Source: Acanthaster planci
Taxonomy: Eukaryota > Echinodermata > Asteroidea > Valvatida > Acanthasteridae
NCBI RefSeq assembly: GCF_001949145.1
Contig: NW_019091395.1
Location: forward strand, 1,511,402-1,575,401
Length of the DNA stretch: 64,000 nt
Direction: 5' to 3'
This document shows, in pieces, positions 49,701-60,401 of the stretch (positions are counted from its first letter, which is position 1; every line of letters begins with the position of its first letter). The translations under genes and the position numbers were made by a program. The notes beneath the pieces were generated by a model. That model was not told the DNA's origin and did not search any database. It saw only the letters and a program-made list of their open reading frames with translations.

Positions 49701-51752
49701 AATAAGAAAAATTTGAAGCTCTAATTCCCGATGTAGTGCAAGAATACATGTAATGCCCATCTGTATCATGAACATCGCCCCCAGTGTCATACTATGTCCA
49801 GCCTTTTTTTATATTTCTCACGGCCGGGCGTTGTTGTTTTTTTTAATGCCAATTCATGACCTACCCCTTCCAGCTACACCCCAGTCACTGAGCGGGGAGC
49901 ACGGTTTGGATAACATGATGGCTTGCATTGTATTATTGCTGAAACAATCACATTCGACTGAGAATCTCAAAAAAATACAGGCCGAAGTGACAACATCAAC
50001 GTTTATAAGCAGGCACTAATGAACTGTAAATTTCCACTCAATGGGTCAAACACTTCTTAAATCAGCCGGCATCTTATGTCATGAAGATGGCAGTGTCCAT
50101 CCCTGCCCGACCCCCCCCCCCGCCCCCATGATGTAGGTTTTTTGTTTTTTATTTCTAACAGAAACAAGAAATTATTAAATCTGGATTTTTCTACATTGCC
50201 TTCGTATATTTCCTGCATCCTTTTGCTAAACTGAGACACAGACTCGGTTATTTTTAGCTTTGTATCAATATAAGTCAATCCAGATTGTCGCTTTTTAATA
50301 GCATTTGCTACTCCCAACCCTGTATCATACTACTTTTTACTCTATTAATCATTTCATTTGTTGATTTTTAATTCTCAATGTCTCTCTGTTTGTTTACTGC
50401 ATTGCCATGATTGTCTACTCGTCAATCAAACCCGTTTACCTCTAGCTCTCCCCGTCAGCCTTAATATTTTAGCTTTTAACTCTTTGCCCAAATCCAGATT
50501 CTCCACGACATGTGTCTTTATCTGCCACCCCTCAGCAAACATTTGCTCTATTTTTATTTCTTTCGAATGTCTCAATCCGATTTCACTTGCCTGCCCAAAT
50601 CAACAACCCCCCCAAAAAAAAAACAAAATATGGGCGTGTTCCCCCTTTCAAAACCCCTCATCGTCAACCGCTGAGGGAGCCGGCCGCTTGGGCATTCTAT
50701 CGCTCGTCTACCGGGCGTACCTGGGCTATTTCGGGCGTGGCTATATAGAAAGCTGTCTGCGGCCCCCTGCGTCCCGTTCCAGTTGATAAGACTTGCACCG
50801 CTTGCGATAAACAAACACGTTGCAGAAAATAAACCTGTATCTTCGGCATCGCAGGGCGCTGTGCCGTACCCTAGCGAATCGGGAGGCTTAACAAATAAGC
50901 GATGCTAGGTTAGGCGATAATAAAAACCAGCCAACGACTTCAAGGGAATTTTCTGCACTGTCATTTTGTACAGACCTCCTTGCCCACAATACTGGGGGAT
51001 GACTGGTATATCGTGGAGGCTATAACATAACACCGGGCTGATTCTCATCCAGAAACACTATTCTCGTCAGTTCCACGAGGCATATCAGCTGCTGTTAAAG
51101 TAGAATCGAGTGACAGACAACTTTCTTGGCCATTGACTTGTAAAACTGTCGATGAAAAGTGGCCAAGAGCATTGAAGAAGCCTCATACGTTCACAGCGAG
51201 TTCACGTCATACAGGATCCTCAGTGGGGACCTTTGTGATGTATTATGTACAAAATATATATTGCAATGCGTAAGGTGAATACTCTCACAACAGTCAAACG
51301 TCAGGACACTATCTGTTGCCGCGCGGGTATCAGCGGCGAAAATGGAAACTAGTATACATTTTTGTGCACAAAAAGTCCCCTACGTTAATTATTCCGCAGC
51401 AGTTTTGCTGACACATTGTTTTCATGCACCCCTCCTTTGTGTCCCAATCAACTCGATTATCAAATTTTGTTGTTTCATTTCAAAGATATTTTGTGGGGTT
51501 TTTTTATTGTGATGTCATCCACGGGAGGAACACTATTGTTACATTTATTCGCGTACTAAAAGATTGTCGGAATTTTGGATAATTTGCATACTGTCGACAA
51601 TTCATTGCACTCTGATAAAACTTGCTGTTTCGGTTCATTATAGGCCAGTCAGTGAGTAAATTTTCCCACAAATATCTTCAATGGGCAAATATCTTAGATT
51701 CACAACCCCCCGAAACAGAGAGCCTCTCGAGTCTTCCTGTATTTACACCACA

Positions 51753-51813
51753 GAAACAGCACCCCTAATTTGTCAAGAAAAGCATGGACACCTTTAAAAG
51801 TGCACTCTTCAAT
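51753..51813 (+). repeat. Diverged dispersed repeat, copy A (similar at 61.75 kb)
   Basis: AACAGCACCCCTAATTTGTC, then AAGAAAAGCATGG and AAAAGTGCACTCTTCAAT, matches 61747-61826 in order, with substitutions and a spacer difference. The class is unknown. Confidence 0.45.
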
Positions 51814-54494
51814 AATGGTAGTAACGACAAAGAGATGTCAGACAGAACCGATGTCCGACATTAAAGAGGTGAATGAATCGCACGAAACACGCTCCAAAAT
51901 ACTATAAGCCACGAACAATTTCAGGTAAAGAACGTGTCCTGCTGTAAGGCAACCAACTGTAACGCAAAAGGCTAACAAAAAACTAACAAAATATTCTACG
52001 AGCCTTATTTTATGTTATTGCCTAGCTACAAAACGTTAGGGGATTTACTTTTTCAGTAAACATGGTCAATTTTTGCAAAAAACGGGCAATACCTACTGAT
52101 GAACCAGTAAAATGTTGATCCAAACCCCATTCTCTTTCCTCTGACTGAAGGCAGGACATCATCAACTTGTTAACAGATAACAGTACCTAGCACGGACAAT
52201 TCACCAAGAGAAAACGAGGATAGAACTCGTGCAGTTCCTATGGGAACAAGACAAGCGTGTCACGAACGGTCTGCCATTCATTTCCTACCGATCCTCGGGG
52301 AATAACAAAGGACGTGCGTACATTGTAACTGCGGTCAGAGACGAAATTAATCCTGGGTTGGCAACAACGTGATGGAAGCGAATGGCTTTCAATTTTGAAA
52401 TCATACTGGACATAACAAGATTAACAATAAGGAAAAACTGACGAATGTTTTGATCTGTTTGTTGGCATTTAATTATCTTTTATTTTTTTGGCTGGACGAG
52501 TAGGGGTATCAGGAATCAAACATTATTCTACTCTTTTGAAACGATAGAGCCTTTAAGCGAAAATATTTCCAAAATCAATTCCCCCGATTTCAGAATTCCG
52601 CAGTTTGATTGTAAATTCGCTGAATGCCCGGTACCGTGCCCGCCCGCAGTGCCCGGCCGTCGTTACGAACCAATTAACGGCAGGGCCACGCAAGACGCGC
52701 TCGCTGCTGAGTAGCAACTCTCATGATTGAAATCCACCAACTTCAAGTCAATCTCGGGCGGGTGTAGACACTGTATAGTATGACATGGCATCTGATACAC
52801 TCTGTCACTTTTATTTACAACTGCTCGCTAGACACTATTTTCAGAAAAAACATTCAGAGGACTTGTCTTCAATACCGTACACTAGTCTTTTAAGTGAAAC
52901 TCGTCCGATTGTTTTTTATTATTATCTGTTTTGGGGGGTTATAAAAAACGGTTTTCTTTGTAACCTTTTTTTATTGACACAATTTTCTATATTTTCGGCA
53001 TTTTTTAGGAGTAGGTTTTTTTTAGCTAATCTGTTTTTTAAAATTCTTTTGACAACTGCGTTGTTTGGACCTATTTGTCTTGAAGAAGGTATTATTGTTG
53101 GGCATTGCATTCTGATGTCCAAGAACCTCTTGTAAAAATGTCAGCAAGCGATTGTGACAAAAATTGTGTTAAAAACGAAATGAAAGTAAGCTATGAATCA
53201 TCGAGTATATTTTTGTCACGGACAGAAATTCAGCTGGGCACTATTCAAAGTGCACAGCACAGTTCATCGGATGTTGACCTCCGTAATACTAACCGGTAGA
53301 CAGAAAACACGGGAGGTCAAGAATCACTTAAAATCTTAACTTAATCTGCAACGATTGTGCACCTTATTAGATTGTTACCAAGTGACTTATCTCTGAAAAT
53401 TCTTTCTGTATGTTTTTTTCCAGAATATATACCAACACTGGCATTGGGCTTAAACTCTAGTTTAAAAGGTTGGTTTCGGCTTCTCTGACCTCAGCCGATT
53501 ACCAGGGCTCTCCGACGGCTGCTGCAATAAGGACAGATCCCTATAATTAGATGATCATTTCCACTGGAACTGTAATTACATCGGGCAAGGTAGAGTTCAC
53601 TCGGCCGAGGGATTCGGTCGTGGGGACCAGTAGGTTTTGGTGCCCACCCCCGATGGATCATTCCCGGATCATCTCTGTCCAATCCTATTGGGCGGATGCC
53701 ATAATCCCTCTCTGGCATCCAAGATACAATTATTACTCGGCAATATTGTCGTGTATGGTGGATTGGTACGAGTGTGGCCCTGATTGTTGCAAAATAGTAC
53801 AGAATACAGTGTTGTGGCAAATGTCCTCAGCCCAATTGCGCCAGAGGCAACTACTGTATGAGACCTGCAAGACATCGTCATTCGCCAATAATTTGTTACA
53901 TTATGGAACTATTCAACTTAAGAGCTCCATGGTAACAGGCCTATTGGTCCAATTTGACCAATTTTTAGTGCAGGGAACCAATTTAAGATTGCTTGTATGT
54001 GGGGGTGATTAAGAACGGATCAAATTGTTTTTACAGAAGGACATTTATTCTGTGTTTGCAGAAATGATCAAGCATATAATCATCTACCTCAGGCTGACAC
54101 TTCGGTGGTTGCTATCCTATGTGTAAATGCCTGAAGACGGGTGAAGTTATCCAGTACAGTCTCCTAGACCCAAAAGTGCTCGGCAAGAGCCACACTGAGC
54201 GCGCTAATTTAGCGCGTCTTGGCGTTAATTGTAAACATGTAACCGTAAAAACCTTTTTTGAAATTGACGTCTTACCACGCGATAAACATGGGAGTTTTTT
54301 GGTCTTGTTATAGAAACACCCAAATGTATCTTTGTGGTTAAATTTATTTACAACACGTTTTGTAAAAAAAAATAAATATCACAGCGTGTCTAACTTTCGT
54401 TTGTGGACACGACAACACTTTCATTAAGTGTTACCATTAAGGCGTTAAAACATCAACACTTGTTTTTACATTGTGAAACATGACTACAATTTAA

Positions 54495-54750
54495 AGCAGT
54501 TATGCATAACCGCCCGGACGCTGGAGGTCTAACAGTGATGGATATCTGGAATTATTACAGTTTGCTTTAAATCGGTGGATTATATTTTTTAAAAAAGAAA
54601 AAAAACTTCCTTATTAACTCAATTTTCTGACGATTTCAAAAATGTCGTGCAAATAGAGGCATTCATAAGTGAATGGAAACTATATATGACAAATAGTGGA
54701 CAGTTAGGAGAACGGCTCTTCAGGCGAAAGTTTGTTTTCAAGTAGTTTTG
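54495..54750 (+). pseudogene. LINE C-terminal relic
   Basis: The plus strand reads RPDAGGLTVMDIWNYYSLL, like GGMGLIDIE of the 24-kb LINE. In another frame it then reads FISEWKLYMTNSGQLGERLF, like SLTWFLSMETSRLGEELF at that LINE's end. The two pieces are far closer together than in a full element, so the middle is deleted. It is a second, older insertion of a related element. Confidence 0.5.
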
Positions 54751-56524
54751 TAAAATTTTGACTGAATAAAGGGGTATCAATTTCACGACATAATAATACT
54801 ACCGTTGCTCTTTGCCTAAGCCTACAAATAGTGTCACATCATTGGAGTTTGGGGACTAGCGGGATACGGTATAAGCTTTCTGCTATCAAGTAGATCTGTG
54901 GCCAATTTAATAATTGGCAGGACAAAGCTTTCAAAAGCAAGGCTTTAGAAAACCGGAACGACGCTGCTAATCTAATCTAGAAATAAAACTGTGAGAAAAA
55001 ACACGTAGTCAAAACCTGTGTTTGAGCTGTAGAATCCTTAACCTAAAGGAAAATAGACACAGTGGCCTAAGACTGAAATTACATCTTATATTCCATTTGC
55101 GCAGGGATTTGAATGAGGGTTTACACATTATCCAATAACAGGTATGAAGTAATCAATTGTTAAAATTACACTGATAATCCATTTTAATTGGCGCGACACA
55201 GCGCTGTATCATCTCAAGCATGTCGATGTACTACCAAATATAGAGAGATAACCTCGAAAAGGTAAAAGGAAAAGATGCCACAGAGAGAATTCTTGAACAA
55301 TCAAGAGGGAATGATTCAGCAGAAAGGTCCGGACCTATGACGGGCAGGTAATCACGGCATTACGGGTCATTATTGTTACCCTCTTTGTCGGTAGTAACTT
55401 AAACCATTTTATCCACCCAACCCCCACCCAAGAAAAATGATGGAGATTTCGCAGACCCCCTCGCTCTCTCCCTCCCTCCCACCCACCGCATGCTCAAGTC
55501 CACGTCATAGTATCTGCAGCCAGGCCAAACCAGTCCCAAGTCACTCAATGTTTTAATAGTCCAGGCTCCGACGCGGGGCAACACCCTTCCTCTCTGCAAA
55601 TTGAGGCTGCGATAAGGCGCGAGTTGCCCGTGTAGATTTTGGGCCCGCACGCCGCGGTCACCTTTTGCGGGGTTTAGAAAGCTTTATTCGCGGTCTTCCT
55701 GTCGTAGTAATGACTTGATTGGGTAAGGGTGAAGGGGGATATATCTCTTGATTCACTTCTGAACTTAACAACCTTGGGGATACGCTAAGGTATTCGGGAA
55801 GGGAATTGGTTGAGGAGAGGCGTATTCATCAGAAGGGTCTTTGTTCCCGAATACTCTTCACTTTGTCAAAACGTCTGACATAAATAACATAGGCTTAAAC
55901 TTTACCTTAAACATGACATACAGAGAACACCGTAATGGTTAAGTGATAAAGAAAATACGCATCTACCATGACGTTAGTTAAATGTATAGCATTTCTATGC
56001 TCAAAAAGTATCCTGAGCTTTCCAGGAAGTTTAGTAATACGCAAATCAAATCAAAATTCTAGACTACTTCAAACCCCCGGCGCATATTTTGTAAGAAATT
56101 TGAACGGGACAGGGAATACATTCTTACGCTGCAAAGACGCTGCTGACAATTGACATCCTTGGGAAAAAAGAGCAGAACATACGCCCAGTTGTCCTCCTTA
56201 CATACTGGTAGTTAAATTTGACACCCCGGTGGTTTGGAGGGTTTTTGTTTTGTTTTTCTTTCTTTTTACTGTAGATTTCCTGTATTAAAAAAAGGTCTGT
56301 ACTTACAACTGAACTTTCTTATGCTAGAAAAACTACGTATCCCTTATGGGTCGTTAAAAAATGTCATTTTTCAGAATTGCAACATAGCGGCTGTCAAGGT
56401 CATGCTTTAAATTCAGAATGTTTCACACAATCAATATGCTGAAACCCGAGTGCCCACGCATATTTTTCTCGTTCAGTAAAGTTCCTTGTTACACAAATTC
56501 TTGACGGTTCACATTCCCACTTTA

Positions 56525-56791
56525 TATAGTGGTGGGTAGCCGTGTCAGTCAGGTAGAATACAAATATAAAGAATCAGTAGCACTTTAATGACTAACTGTT
56601 AAAGTAAAACTCTGCATAAGCTTTCACAGCTACAACTACTTGCATCTGATGAAGTAGCTATAGCTACGAAAGCTTAGGCAGAGTAGCTGTAGCTGTGAAA
56701 GCTTAGGCAGAGTAGCTGTAGCTACGAAAGCTTATGCAGAGTTTTACTTTAACAGTCATTAAAGTGCTACTGATTCTTTATATTTGTATTC
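56525..56791. mobile_element. Foldback retroposon-like element with 12-bp target duplication
   Basis: The left arm 56556-56625 and right arm 56721-56791 are reverse complements, identical apart from a 4-base indel. Between them are three tandem 29-bp units (56653-56681, 56682-56710, 56711-56739) starting AGTAGCT and ending GCAG. The whole is flanked by the exact direct repeat ATTCCCACTTTA (56513-56524 and 56788-56799; the last four bases of the right arm coincide with it). The start, TATAGTGGTGGGTAGCCGTG, lies outside the left arm. It carries no coding capacity. Confidence 0.7.
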
Positions 56792-57729
56792 CCACTTTAG
56801 TAAAACATAAAGAAAATATTAACAATCAATGAACATAATTAACTGCTACTTTCATACTACGTCCACTGCAGCCTCTCTTCCTGATAATGCATTGTTTTGT
56901 TCACAATTCATAAACAGCTCAAAAGCAATAATTTTTTACCGCTATACTGACCAACAGAGGGCGCTGGTAATTTTGATTAGGAAGCTATACTGTAACTCAA
57001 TTAATAGTCATATGGAGGTCGATCAGAAAGCCCAAGAGTCTCCCTAAGCCAACATAACAATGTGGTGGACGCATCCAATGTCTAAACGCTATCTATAAAG
57101 GACAATGCACATAATACAACGTATGAAAATCAATCTAATCTGCGAAGGAAAGTTTAGTTATGAAAGACCCAGTGTTTGGGAACATGACTGGAAAACATTA
57201 ACAGCACTTTATTTGAAGAAGTTACTTTACCTCAATGTGCCATCAGTAAGCATCTTTATGTAGAAAGTGGAAATGGGACTGCGAGGCACTATATAAGCGA
57301 AAGTAAAGAAAATTAAAAGTAGTGCTCACCAATGTAAGCACTACTCTTTGTGGATCCTTTCCCTCTGAACATAAATGCTGACAGCATTATCGATTACAAA
57401 ATATCACCTGCGTAATAAACAGCATCTTTGGAAGTAAAACAAAAGAACTACAATTTTATCTTGTGCGTAATCTCAATATCAACGTCTCTTGCAGAGAGGA
57501 AATGGTGTTTGTATGGTGACAACTTCACTTCGATCTCTTCCTTTACCAACCGATCATGTCATGATAACATCTTGTATTCGCTTGAAATAGCCACGGATTA
57601 CTTCCGTGTGGGTATAGCAATGTGGTAGTGGCTCTGTGTAACTCTTATCTAGATTTACAATATTTGTTGTCTTATTCTCAGGAGTCAGTGCCCCCGGAGC
57701 TTATTTTGCAACAGTCGGAAAAAAATGCC

Positions 57730-57815
57730 TGCAGTGTGATTCGAACCTACACACCCTTGTGATTCGACAAAGGTGACTCACTGTAGCACAATACAACTCG
57801 AGCCCATCAACCGTA
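57730..57815 (-). repeat. Possible tRNA-derived SINE head
   Basis: On the minus strand, GGTTCGAATC (57747-57738) is a good RNA polymerase III B box. The putative T-arm stem around it pairs poorly and no convincing A box or cloverleaf is seen, so this is at best a decayed SINE promoter, not a tRNA gene. Confidence 0.25.
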
Positions 57816-59408
57816 CCGGTTATTTTCGCTGCAAGGTGGTGGACATCTAACTTGAAGAGGGAAATCCTCTACTACCGACATTTGGAGAAAACAAAGGAAA
57901 TGAACCGATCACAAAGGGATAGCTTTACACAGAGTAATGCTGTTCCTCAACGCCTAAAAGTGTGCTTTATCAGAAAGAAGTACAACATGATACCAATAGA
58001 CTTGGGAAATACATAAATATATTGCGATGCATTGGATATAAATTAATATATACAGTCGATGGCGTTTATAACTATAATACATCCCCTCACAATACTATCA
58101 GTCTGAAATGGATAGCTTGATCAACGGCCCGCTGACTTTTCCAGTCCATTCTATCATTCAGCTAAGGAAGGTTTATTTTCCTAAACGAGTAAACCACATT
58201 TTGAAGGGTAGGTTCTAGCTCTATTAGCCTGTAGTTTACATCTATGCTGAATAAAAGTATACGCCGCATTGAAAACAATTCATCCAGTTTGTCGAACAAG
58301 TGTAAAAAGCAACAGAAACATTGACAGGCAATGACATAAACATATTGTGAAATTCTTCAGCCAAGTATAAAAAGACAGAAACATGCATAACTAATGATTA
58401 AAGAAGAAATGAAACCCCCGGGTGAGGAACCGGAAAGCATTCACTTCAAAGAACCAAGTCGAAAAAAAAAAACCTGACACCAGATAAAACAAAATTTTAG
58501 AAGACATGCCTGAAGGAGAACAAATTTGAGATATAGCAAAATTACCAATAAGAATGAACAACCAAACAACCAACACGAGGATGGTCTTTGCAAACGGTAG
58601 TCCTCAAGAGATATTCAAAACTTCGCGCCCAGCGGTAGATAATCGAATTGTACGGATTTGCTCAATCAGCCGGTATACCACGCTTATATAACCAACAAAT
58701 TAGCACAAATTAAGTTACTGGGTGCAAGTTGGTCCTAATTTGGACTGGCAGTTATCATTAGGCGCACGGAAGAACCGGTGCGGGCGCCGTGCTCGCACGA
58801 AAAGACAAGCAGGGGAAAAAATTCCAGGTCGACTAAAGTGAATAATGAGCGACACAAATTGGAGTGCATTTATGTCGTAGTTGGAACTGTGAGTTCTGAT
58901 CAAGCCAATGATATCATCAGCTCGCTTAATGAAGAGTCATTATCCCCAATTGGCCCACGTGCTCCAATTGATACACTCACTGTGCGCTGCTTCTTTTTTG
59001 CGGTTTGTGACCAATGGATGTGTTGTGGGTGGATATTTAAAGCAACGAATTCCGTTTGCTGTGAACGATGGAAGAATTATCACCTAATAACATCAGAGGA
59101 TTGGACTGCTTTGGTTTCCTACAAAAGACAGATAAATGCTAGTATATTTTAGCAACAGCAAAGTTTTCCTGACTCAAATACGTTACAGTCTCGAGATGGA
59201 TATTTAAATATTATTTAAGTGACGACATAAATTTAAATTGATTACACTGTCACTCTCCTTATTTTACGTAATGCCTGTCATTGTATTAATCATTAGTTTG
59301 ATTTCACCCTTTATCTCATTTTATCGCTCACTAAACTGTCCAGCAAGATAACCTTTCACATCTGTTGTATTTTTTAAAAATCAATAAAAACGAGACAGCT
59401 TTTCTAAC

Positions 59409-59637
59409 CTGGTGAAGGCGACTCCCCGCTACCATTTCTGCCTCTGGCCGTGCCGTTACCAAGAATTCCATCGATGGAGTGGGGCATACCGTAGCCAGGC
59501 CGGCAAGGCCCGCCGGTCAACGCGCCGCCAAGCCCCGTTGTCTGCTGCGCATGATGCATGCTGGACTCATCAGACAAGCCGGCGAAGGAAGACTTATGCA
59601 GTGTGGCCATATCCTCGGGGGTGTTAAAGATCATCAT
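59409..59637 (-). CDS. alx1: alx1 exon 1: N-terminus with octapeptide
   Basis: This exon encodes residues 1-76 plus the first base of codon 77. The proposed start is the first of two adjacent ATG codons (59637-59635, then 59634-59632), giving MMIFNTPEDMATLHK. An in-frame TGA lies upstream at 59682-59680 with no ATG between, and no strong pyrimidine-rich acceptor precedes it, so I treat the upstream part as 5' UTR. A later ATG in MATLHK is an alternative start. Residues 53-60 read HSIDGILG, an eh1-like octapeptide; in paired-class proteins such motifs recruit Groucho-type corepressors. The exon ends CCAG with donor GTTAGA at 59408-59403. It is GC-richer than its surroundings. A further upstream non-coding exon cannot be excluded. 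Confidence 0.82.
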
Positions 59638-59682
59638 GTGTACGCCCGGGCTCGTCGAATGGGTTCCTCTCAAGGTTTCTCA
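59638..59682 (-). other. Probable 5' untranslated sequence before the alx1 start
   Basis: The frame of exon 1 remains open upstream to a TGA at 59682-59680 and contains no ATG. The upstream AG dinucleotides lack a clear polypyrimidine tract, so I read this as leader, not as a continuation from an earlier coding exon. Confidence 0.5.
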
Positions 59683-60241
59683 GTTATCTAGCGTTTGATA
59701 TTTGTTTCTACAATTTTAGGCTCGCAAACCACTGATTTCGTAATTCAATGCATCAATGAGGAAAATAATTCTTAAAACTGGCGTTGAGCAAATCCAGAAA
59801 ATAATCGAGTAAAGCAGTACAAGATGTCCAAGGTGCGCTAGACAGCAGGTATCCCTCTGGACAGCACAGGTGTATCACAAACGCCGAGAACTCAAGCTGG
59901 ACTCACGCTGGGCTGGTGCGTCGTGTAGCCTGTTCGTATTAAACCTGACTTGTGCGAAGAATGCCAGGCACCGCACGATGTGTAACATCAGTCGCTAGAG
60001 CGGGGCACAGACCCAGTTCACTGGAAGCTGGGGCAACCGGCACTGCTTGGCCAAGAGAAGGCTGTCGGTTCTTGTTTAGTCCGTGGCTGACGCAAAACAC
60101 TGAGCCTGCTCCCAAAACCTGTCGGGGACTATAGGTCGTTATCGGGTGTGGATCGGTTTCCAAGCTCGCTAAAGCCCCCAGTCGACCCACGGTGTAGGCG
60201 GCTATGTATGGCAAGCCATGAATTCCCATAAGAGTTGGGTT

Positions 60242-60401
60242 GGTATATAGCCCAAGCACAACACGTATATCCCCAAACAGGAATCGTGTCATTACACTAC
60301 AACACACGGCCACTACTCCGACACTGCCGCCTGGATGCCCCACGGCGCATGCTCGGTAAGGGGAAAAAGTGCTGGGATTGGCTTGAGGTGGAGGATCCAA
60401 T
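60242..60401 (-). promoter_or_regulatory. Weak core promoter candidate for alx1
   Basis: On the minus strand, a TATA-like CTATATACC lies at 60250-60242. About 130 bp upstream of it are a CCAAT box (60381-60377) and an inverted one (60397-60401). Transcription from here would give an unspliced leader of roughly 580 bases before the ATG at 59637. Such motifs are common by chance and no initiator was identified. Confidence 0.22.

Larger units (their letters stand above)
39788..59408 (-). other. alx1 intron 1 (19.6 kb)
   Basis: The intron is bounded by donor GTTAGA (59408-59403) and acceptor TTTATTGTAG (39797-39788). It contains an assembly gap, a LINE tail relic, a foldback element with target-site duplication, a near-perfect hairpin and a CpG-rich block, all listed separately. 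I see nothing recognisable in 41.9-43.5, 43.7-45.4, 46.8-51.7, 51.9-54.4 and 56.8-59.4 kb apart from short entries listed here and ORFs without family motifs. Confidence 0.88.
4432..59637 (-). other. alx1: alx1-like homeobox gene, whole coding span (four exons, about 55 kb)
   Basis: This is an aristaless-like paired-class homeodomain transcription factor, expected to act in the nucleus. The coding parts are 59637-59409, 39787-39426, 8141-8010 (optionally to 7839) and 4833-4432. Junction phases agree: exon 1 ends with one base (G) and exon 2 begins AC, restoring an Asp codon; the other junctions are phase 0. Predicted products are 374 residues (short) and 431 residues (long). The homeodomain carries REQLALR, LTEARVQ and WFQNRRAKWRKRER, and the C-terminus has an OAR motif very like that of vertebrate ALX4. 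In echinoderms Alx1 drives the skeletogenic gene network (established knowledge). Assignment to Alx is firm. Choosing Alx1 rather than its paralogue Alx4 rests on the optional segment in exon 3. Confidence 0.85.

Noticed and set aside
52785-53135. Phe/Leu-rich 116-codon ORF that looks membrane-like
   Set aside because: The hydrophobicity comes from T-rich sequence, with no domain or start context.
53551-54012. 153-codon plus-strand ORF
   Set aside because: No recognisable motif, and the opposite strand is also open over much of it. No splice or promoter context supports it.
57730-57815. Functional tRNA gene
   Set aside because: There is a B box but no cloverleaf, and the T stem pairs poorly.
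59409-59637. Pax3/7 identity from the octapeptide
   Set aside because: No paired domain is present, and the homeodomain and OAR motif are of Alx type.
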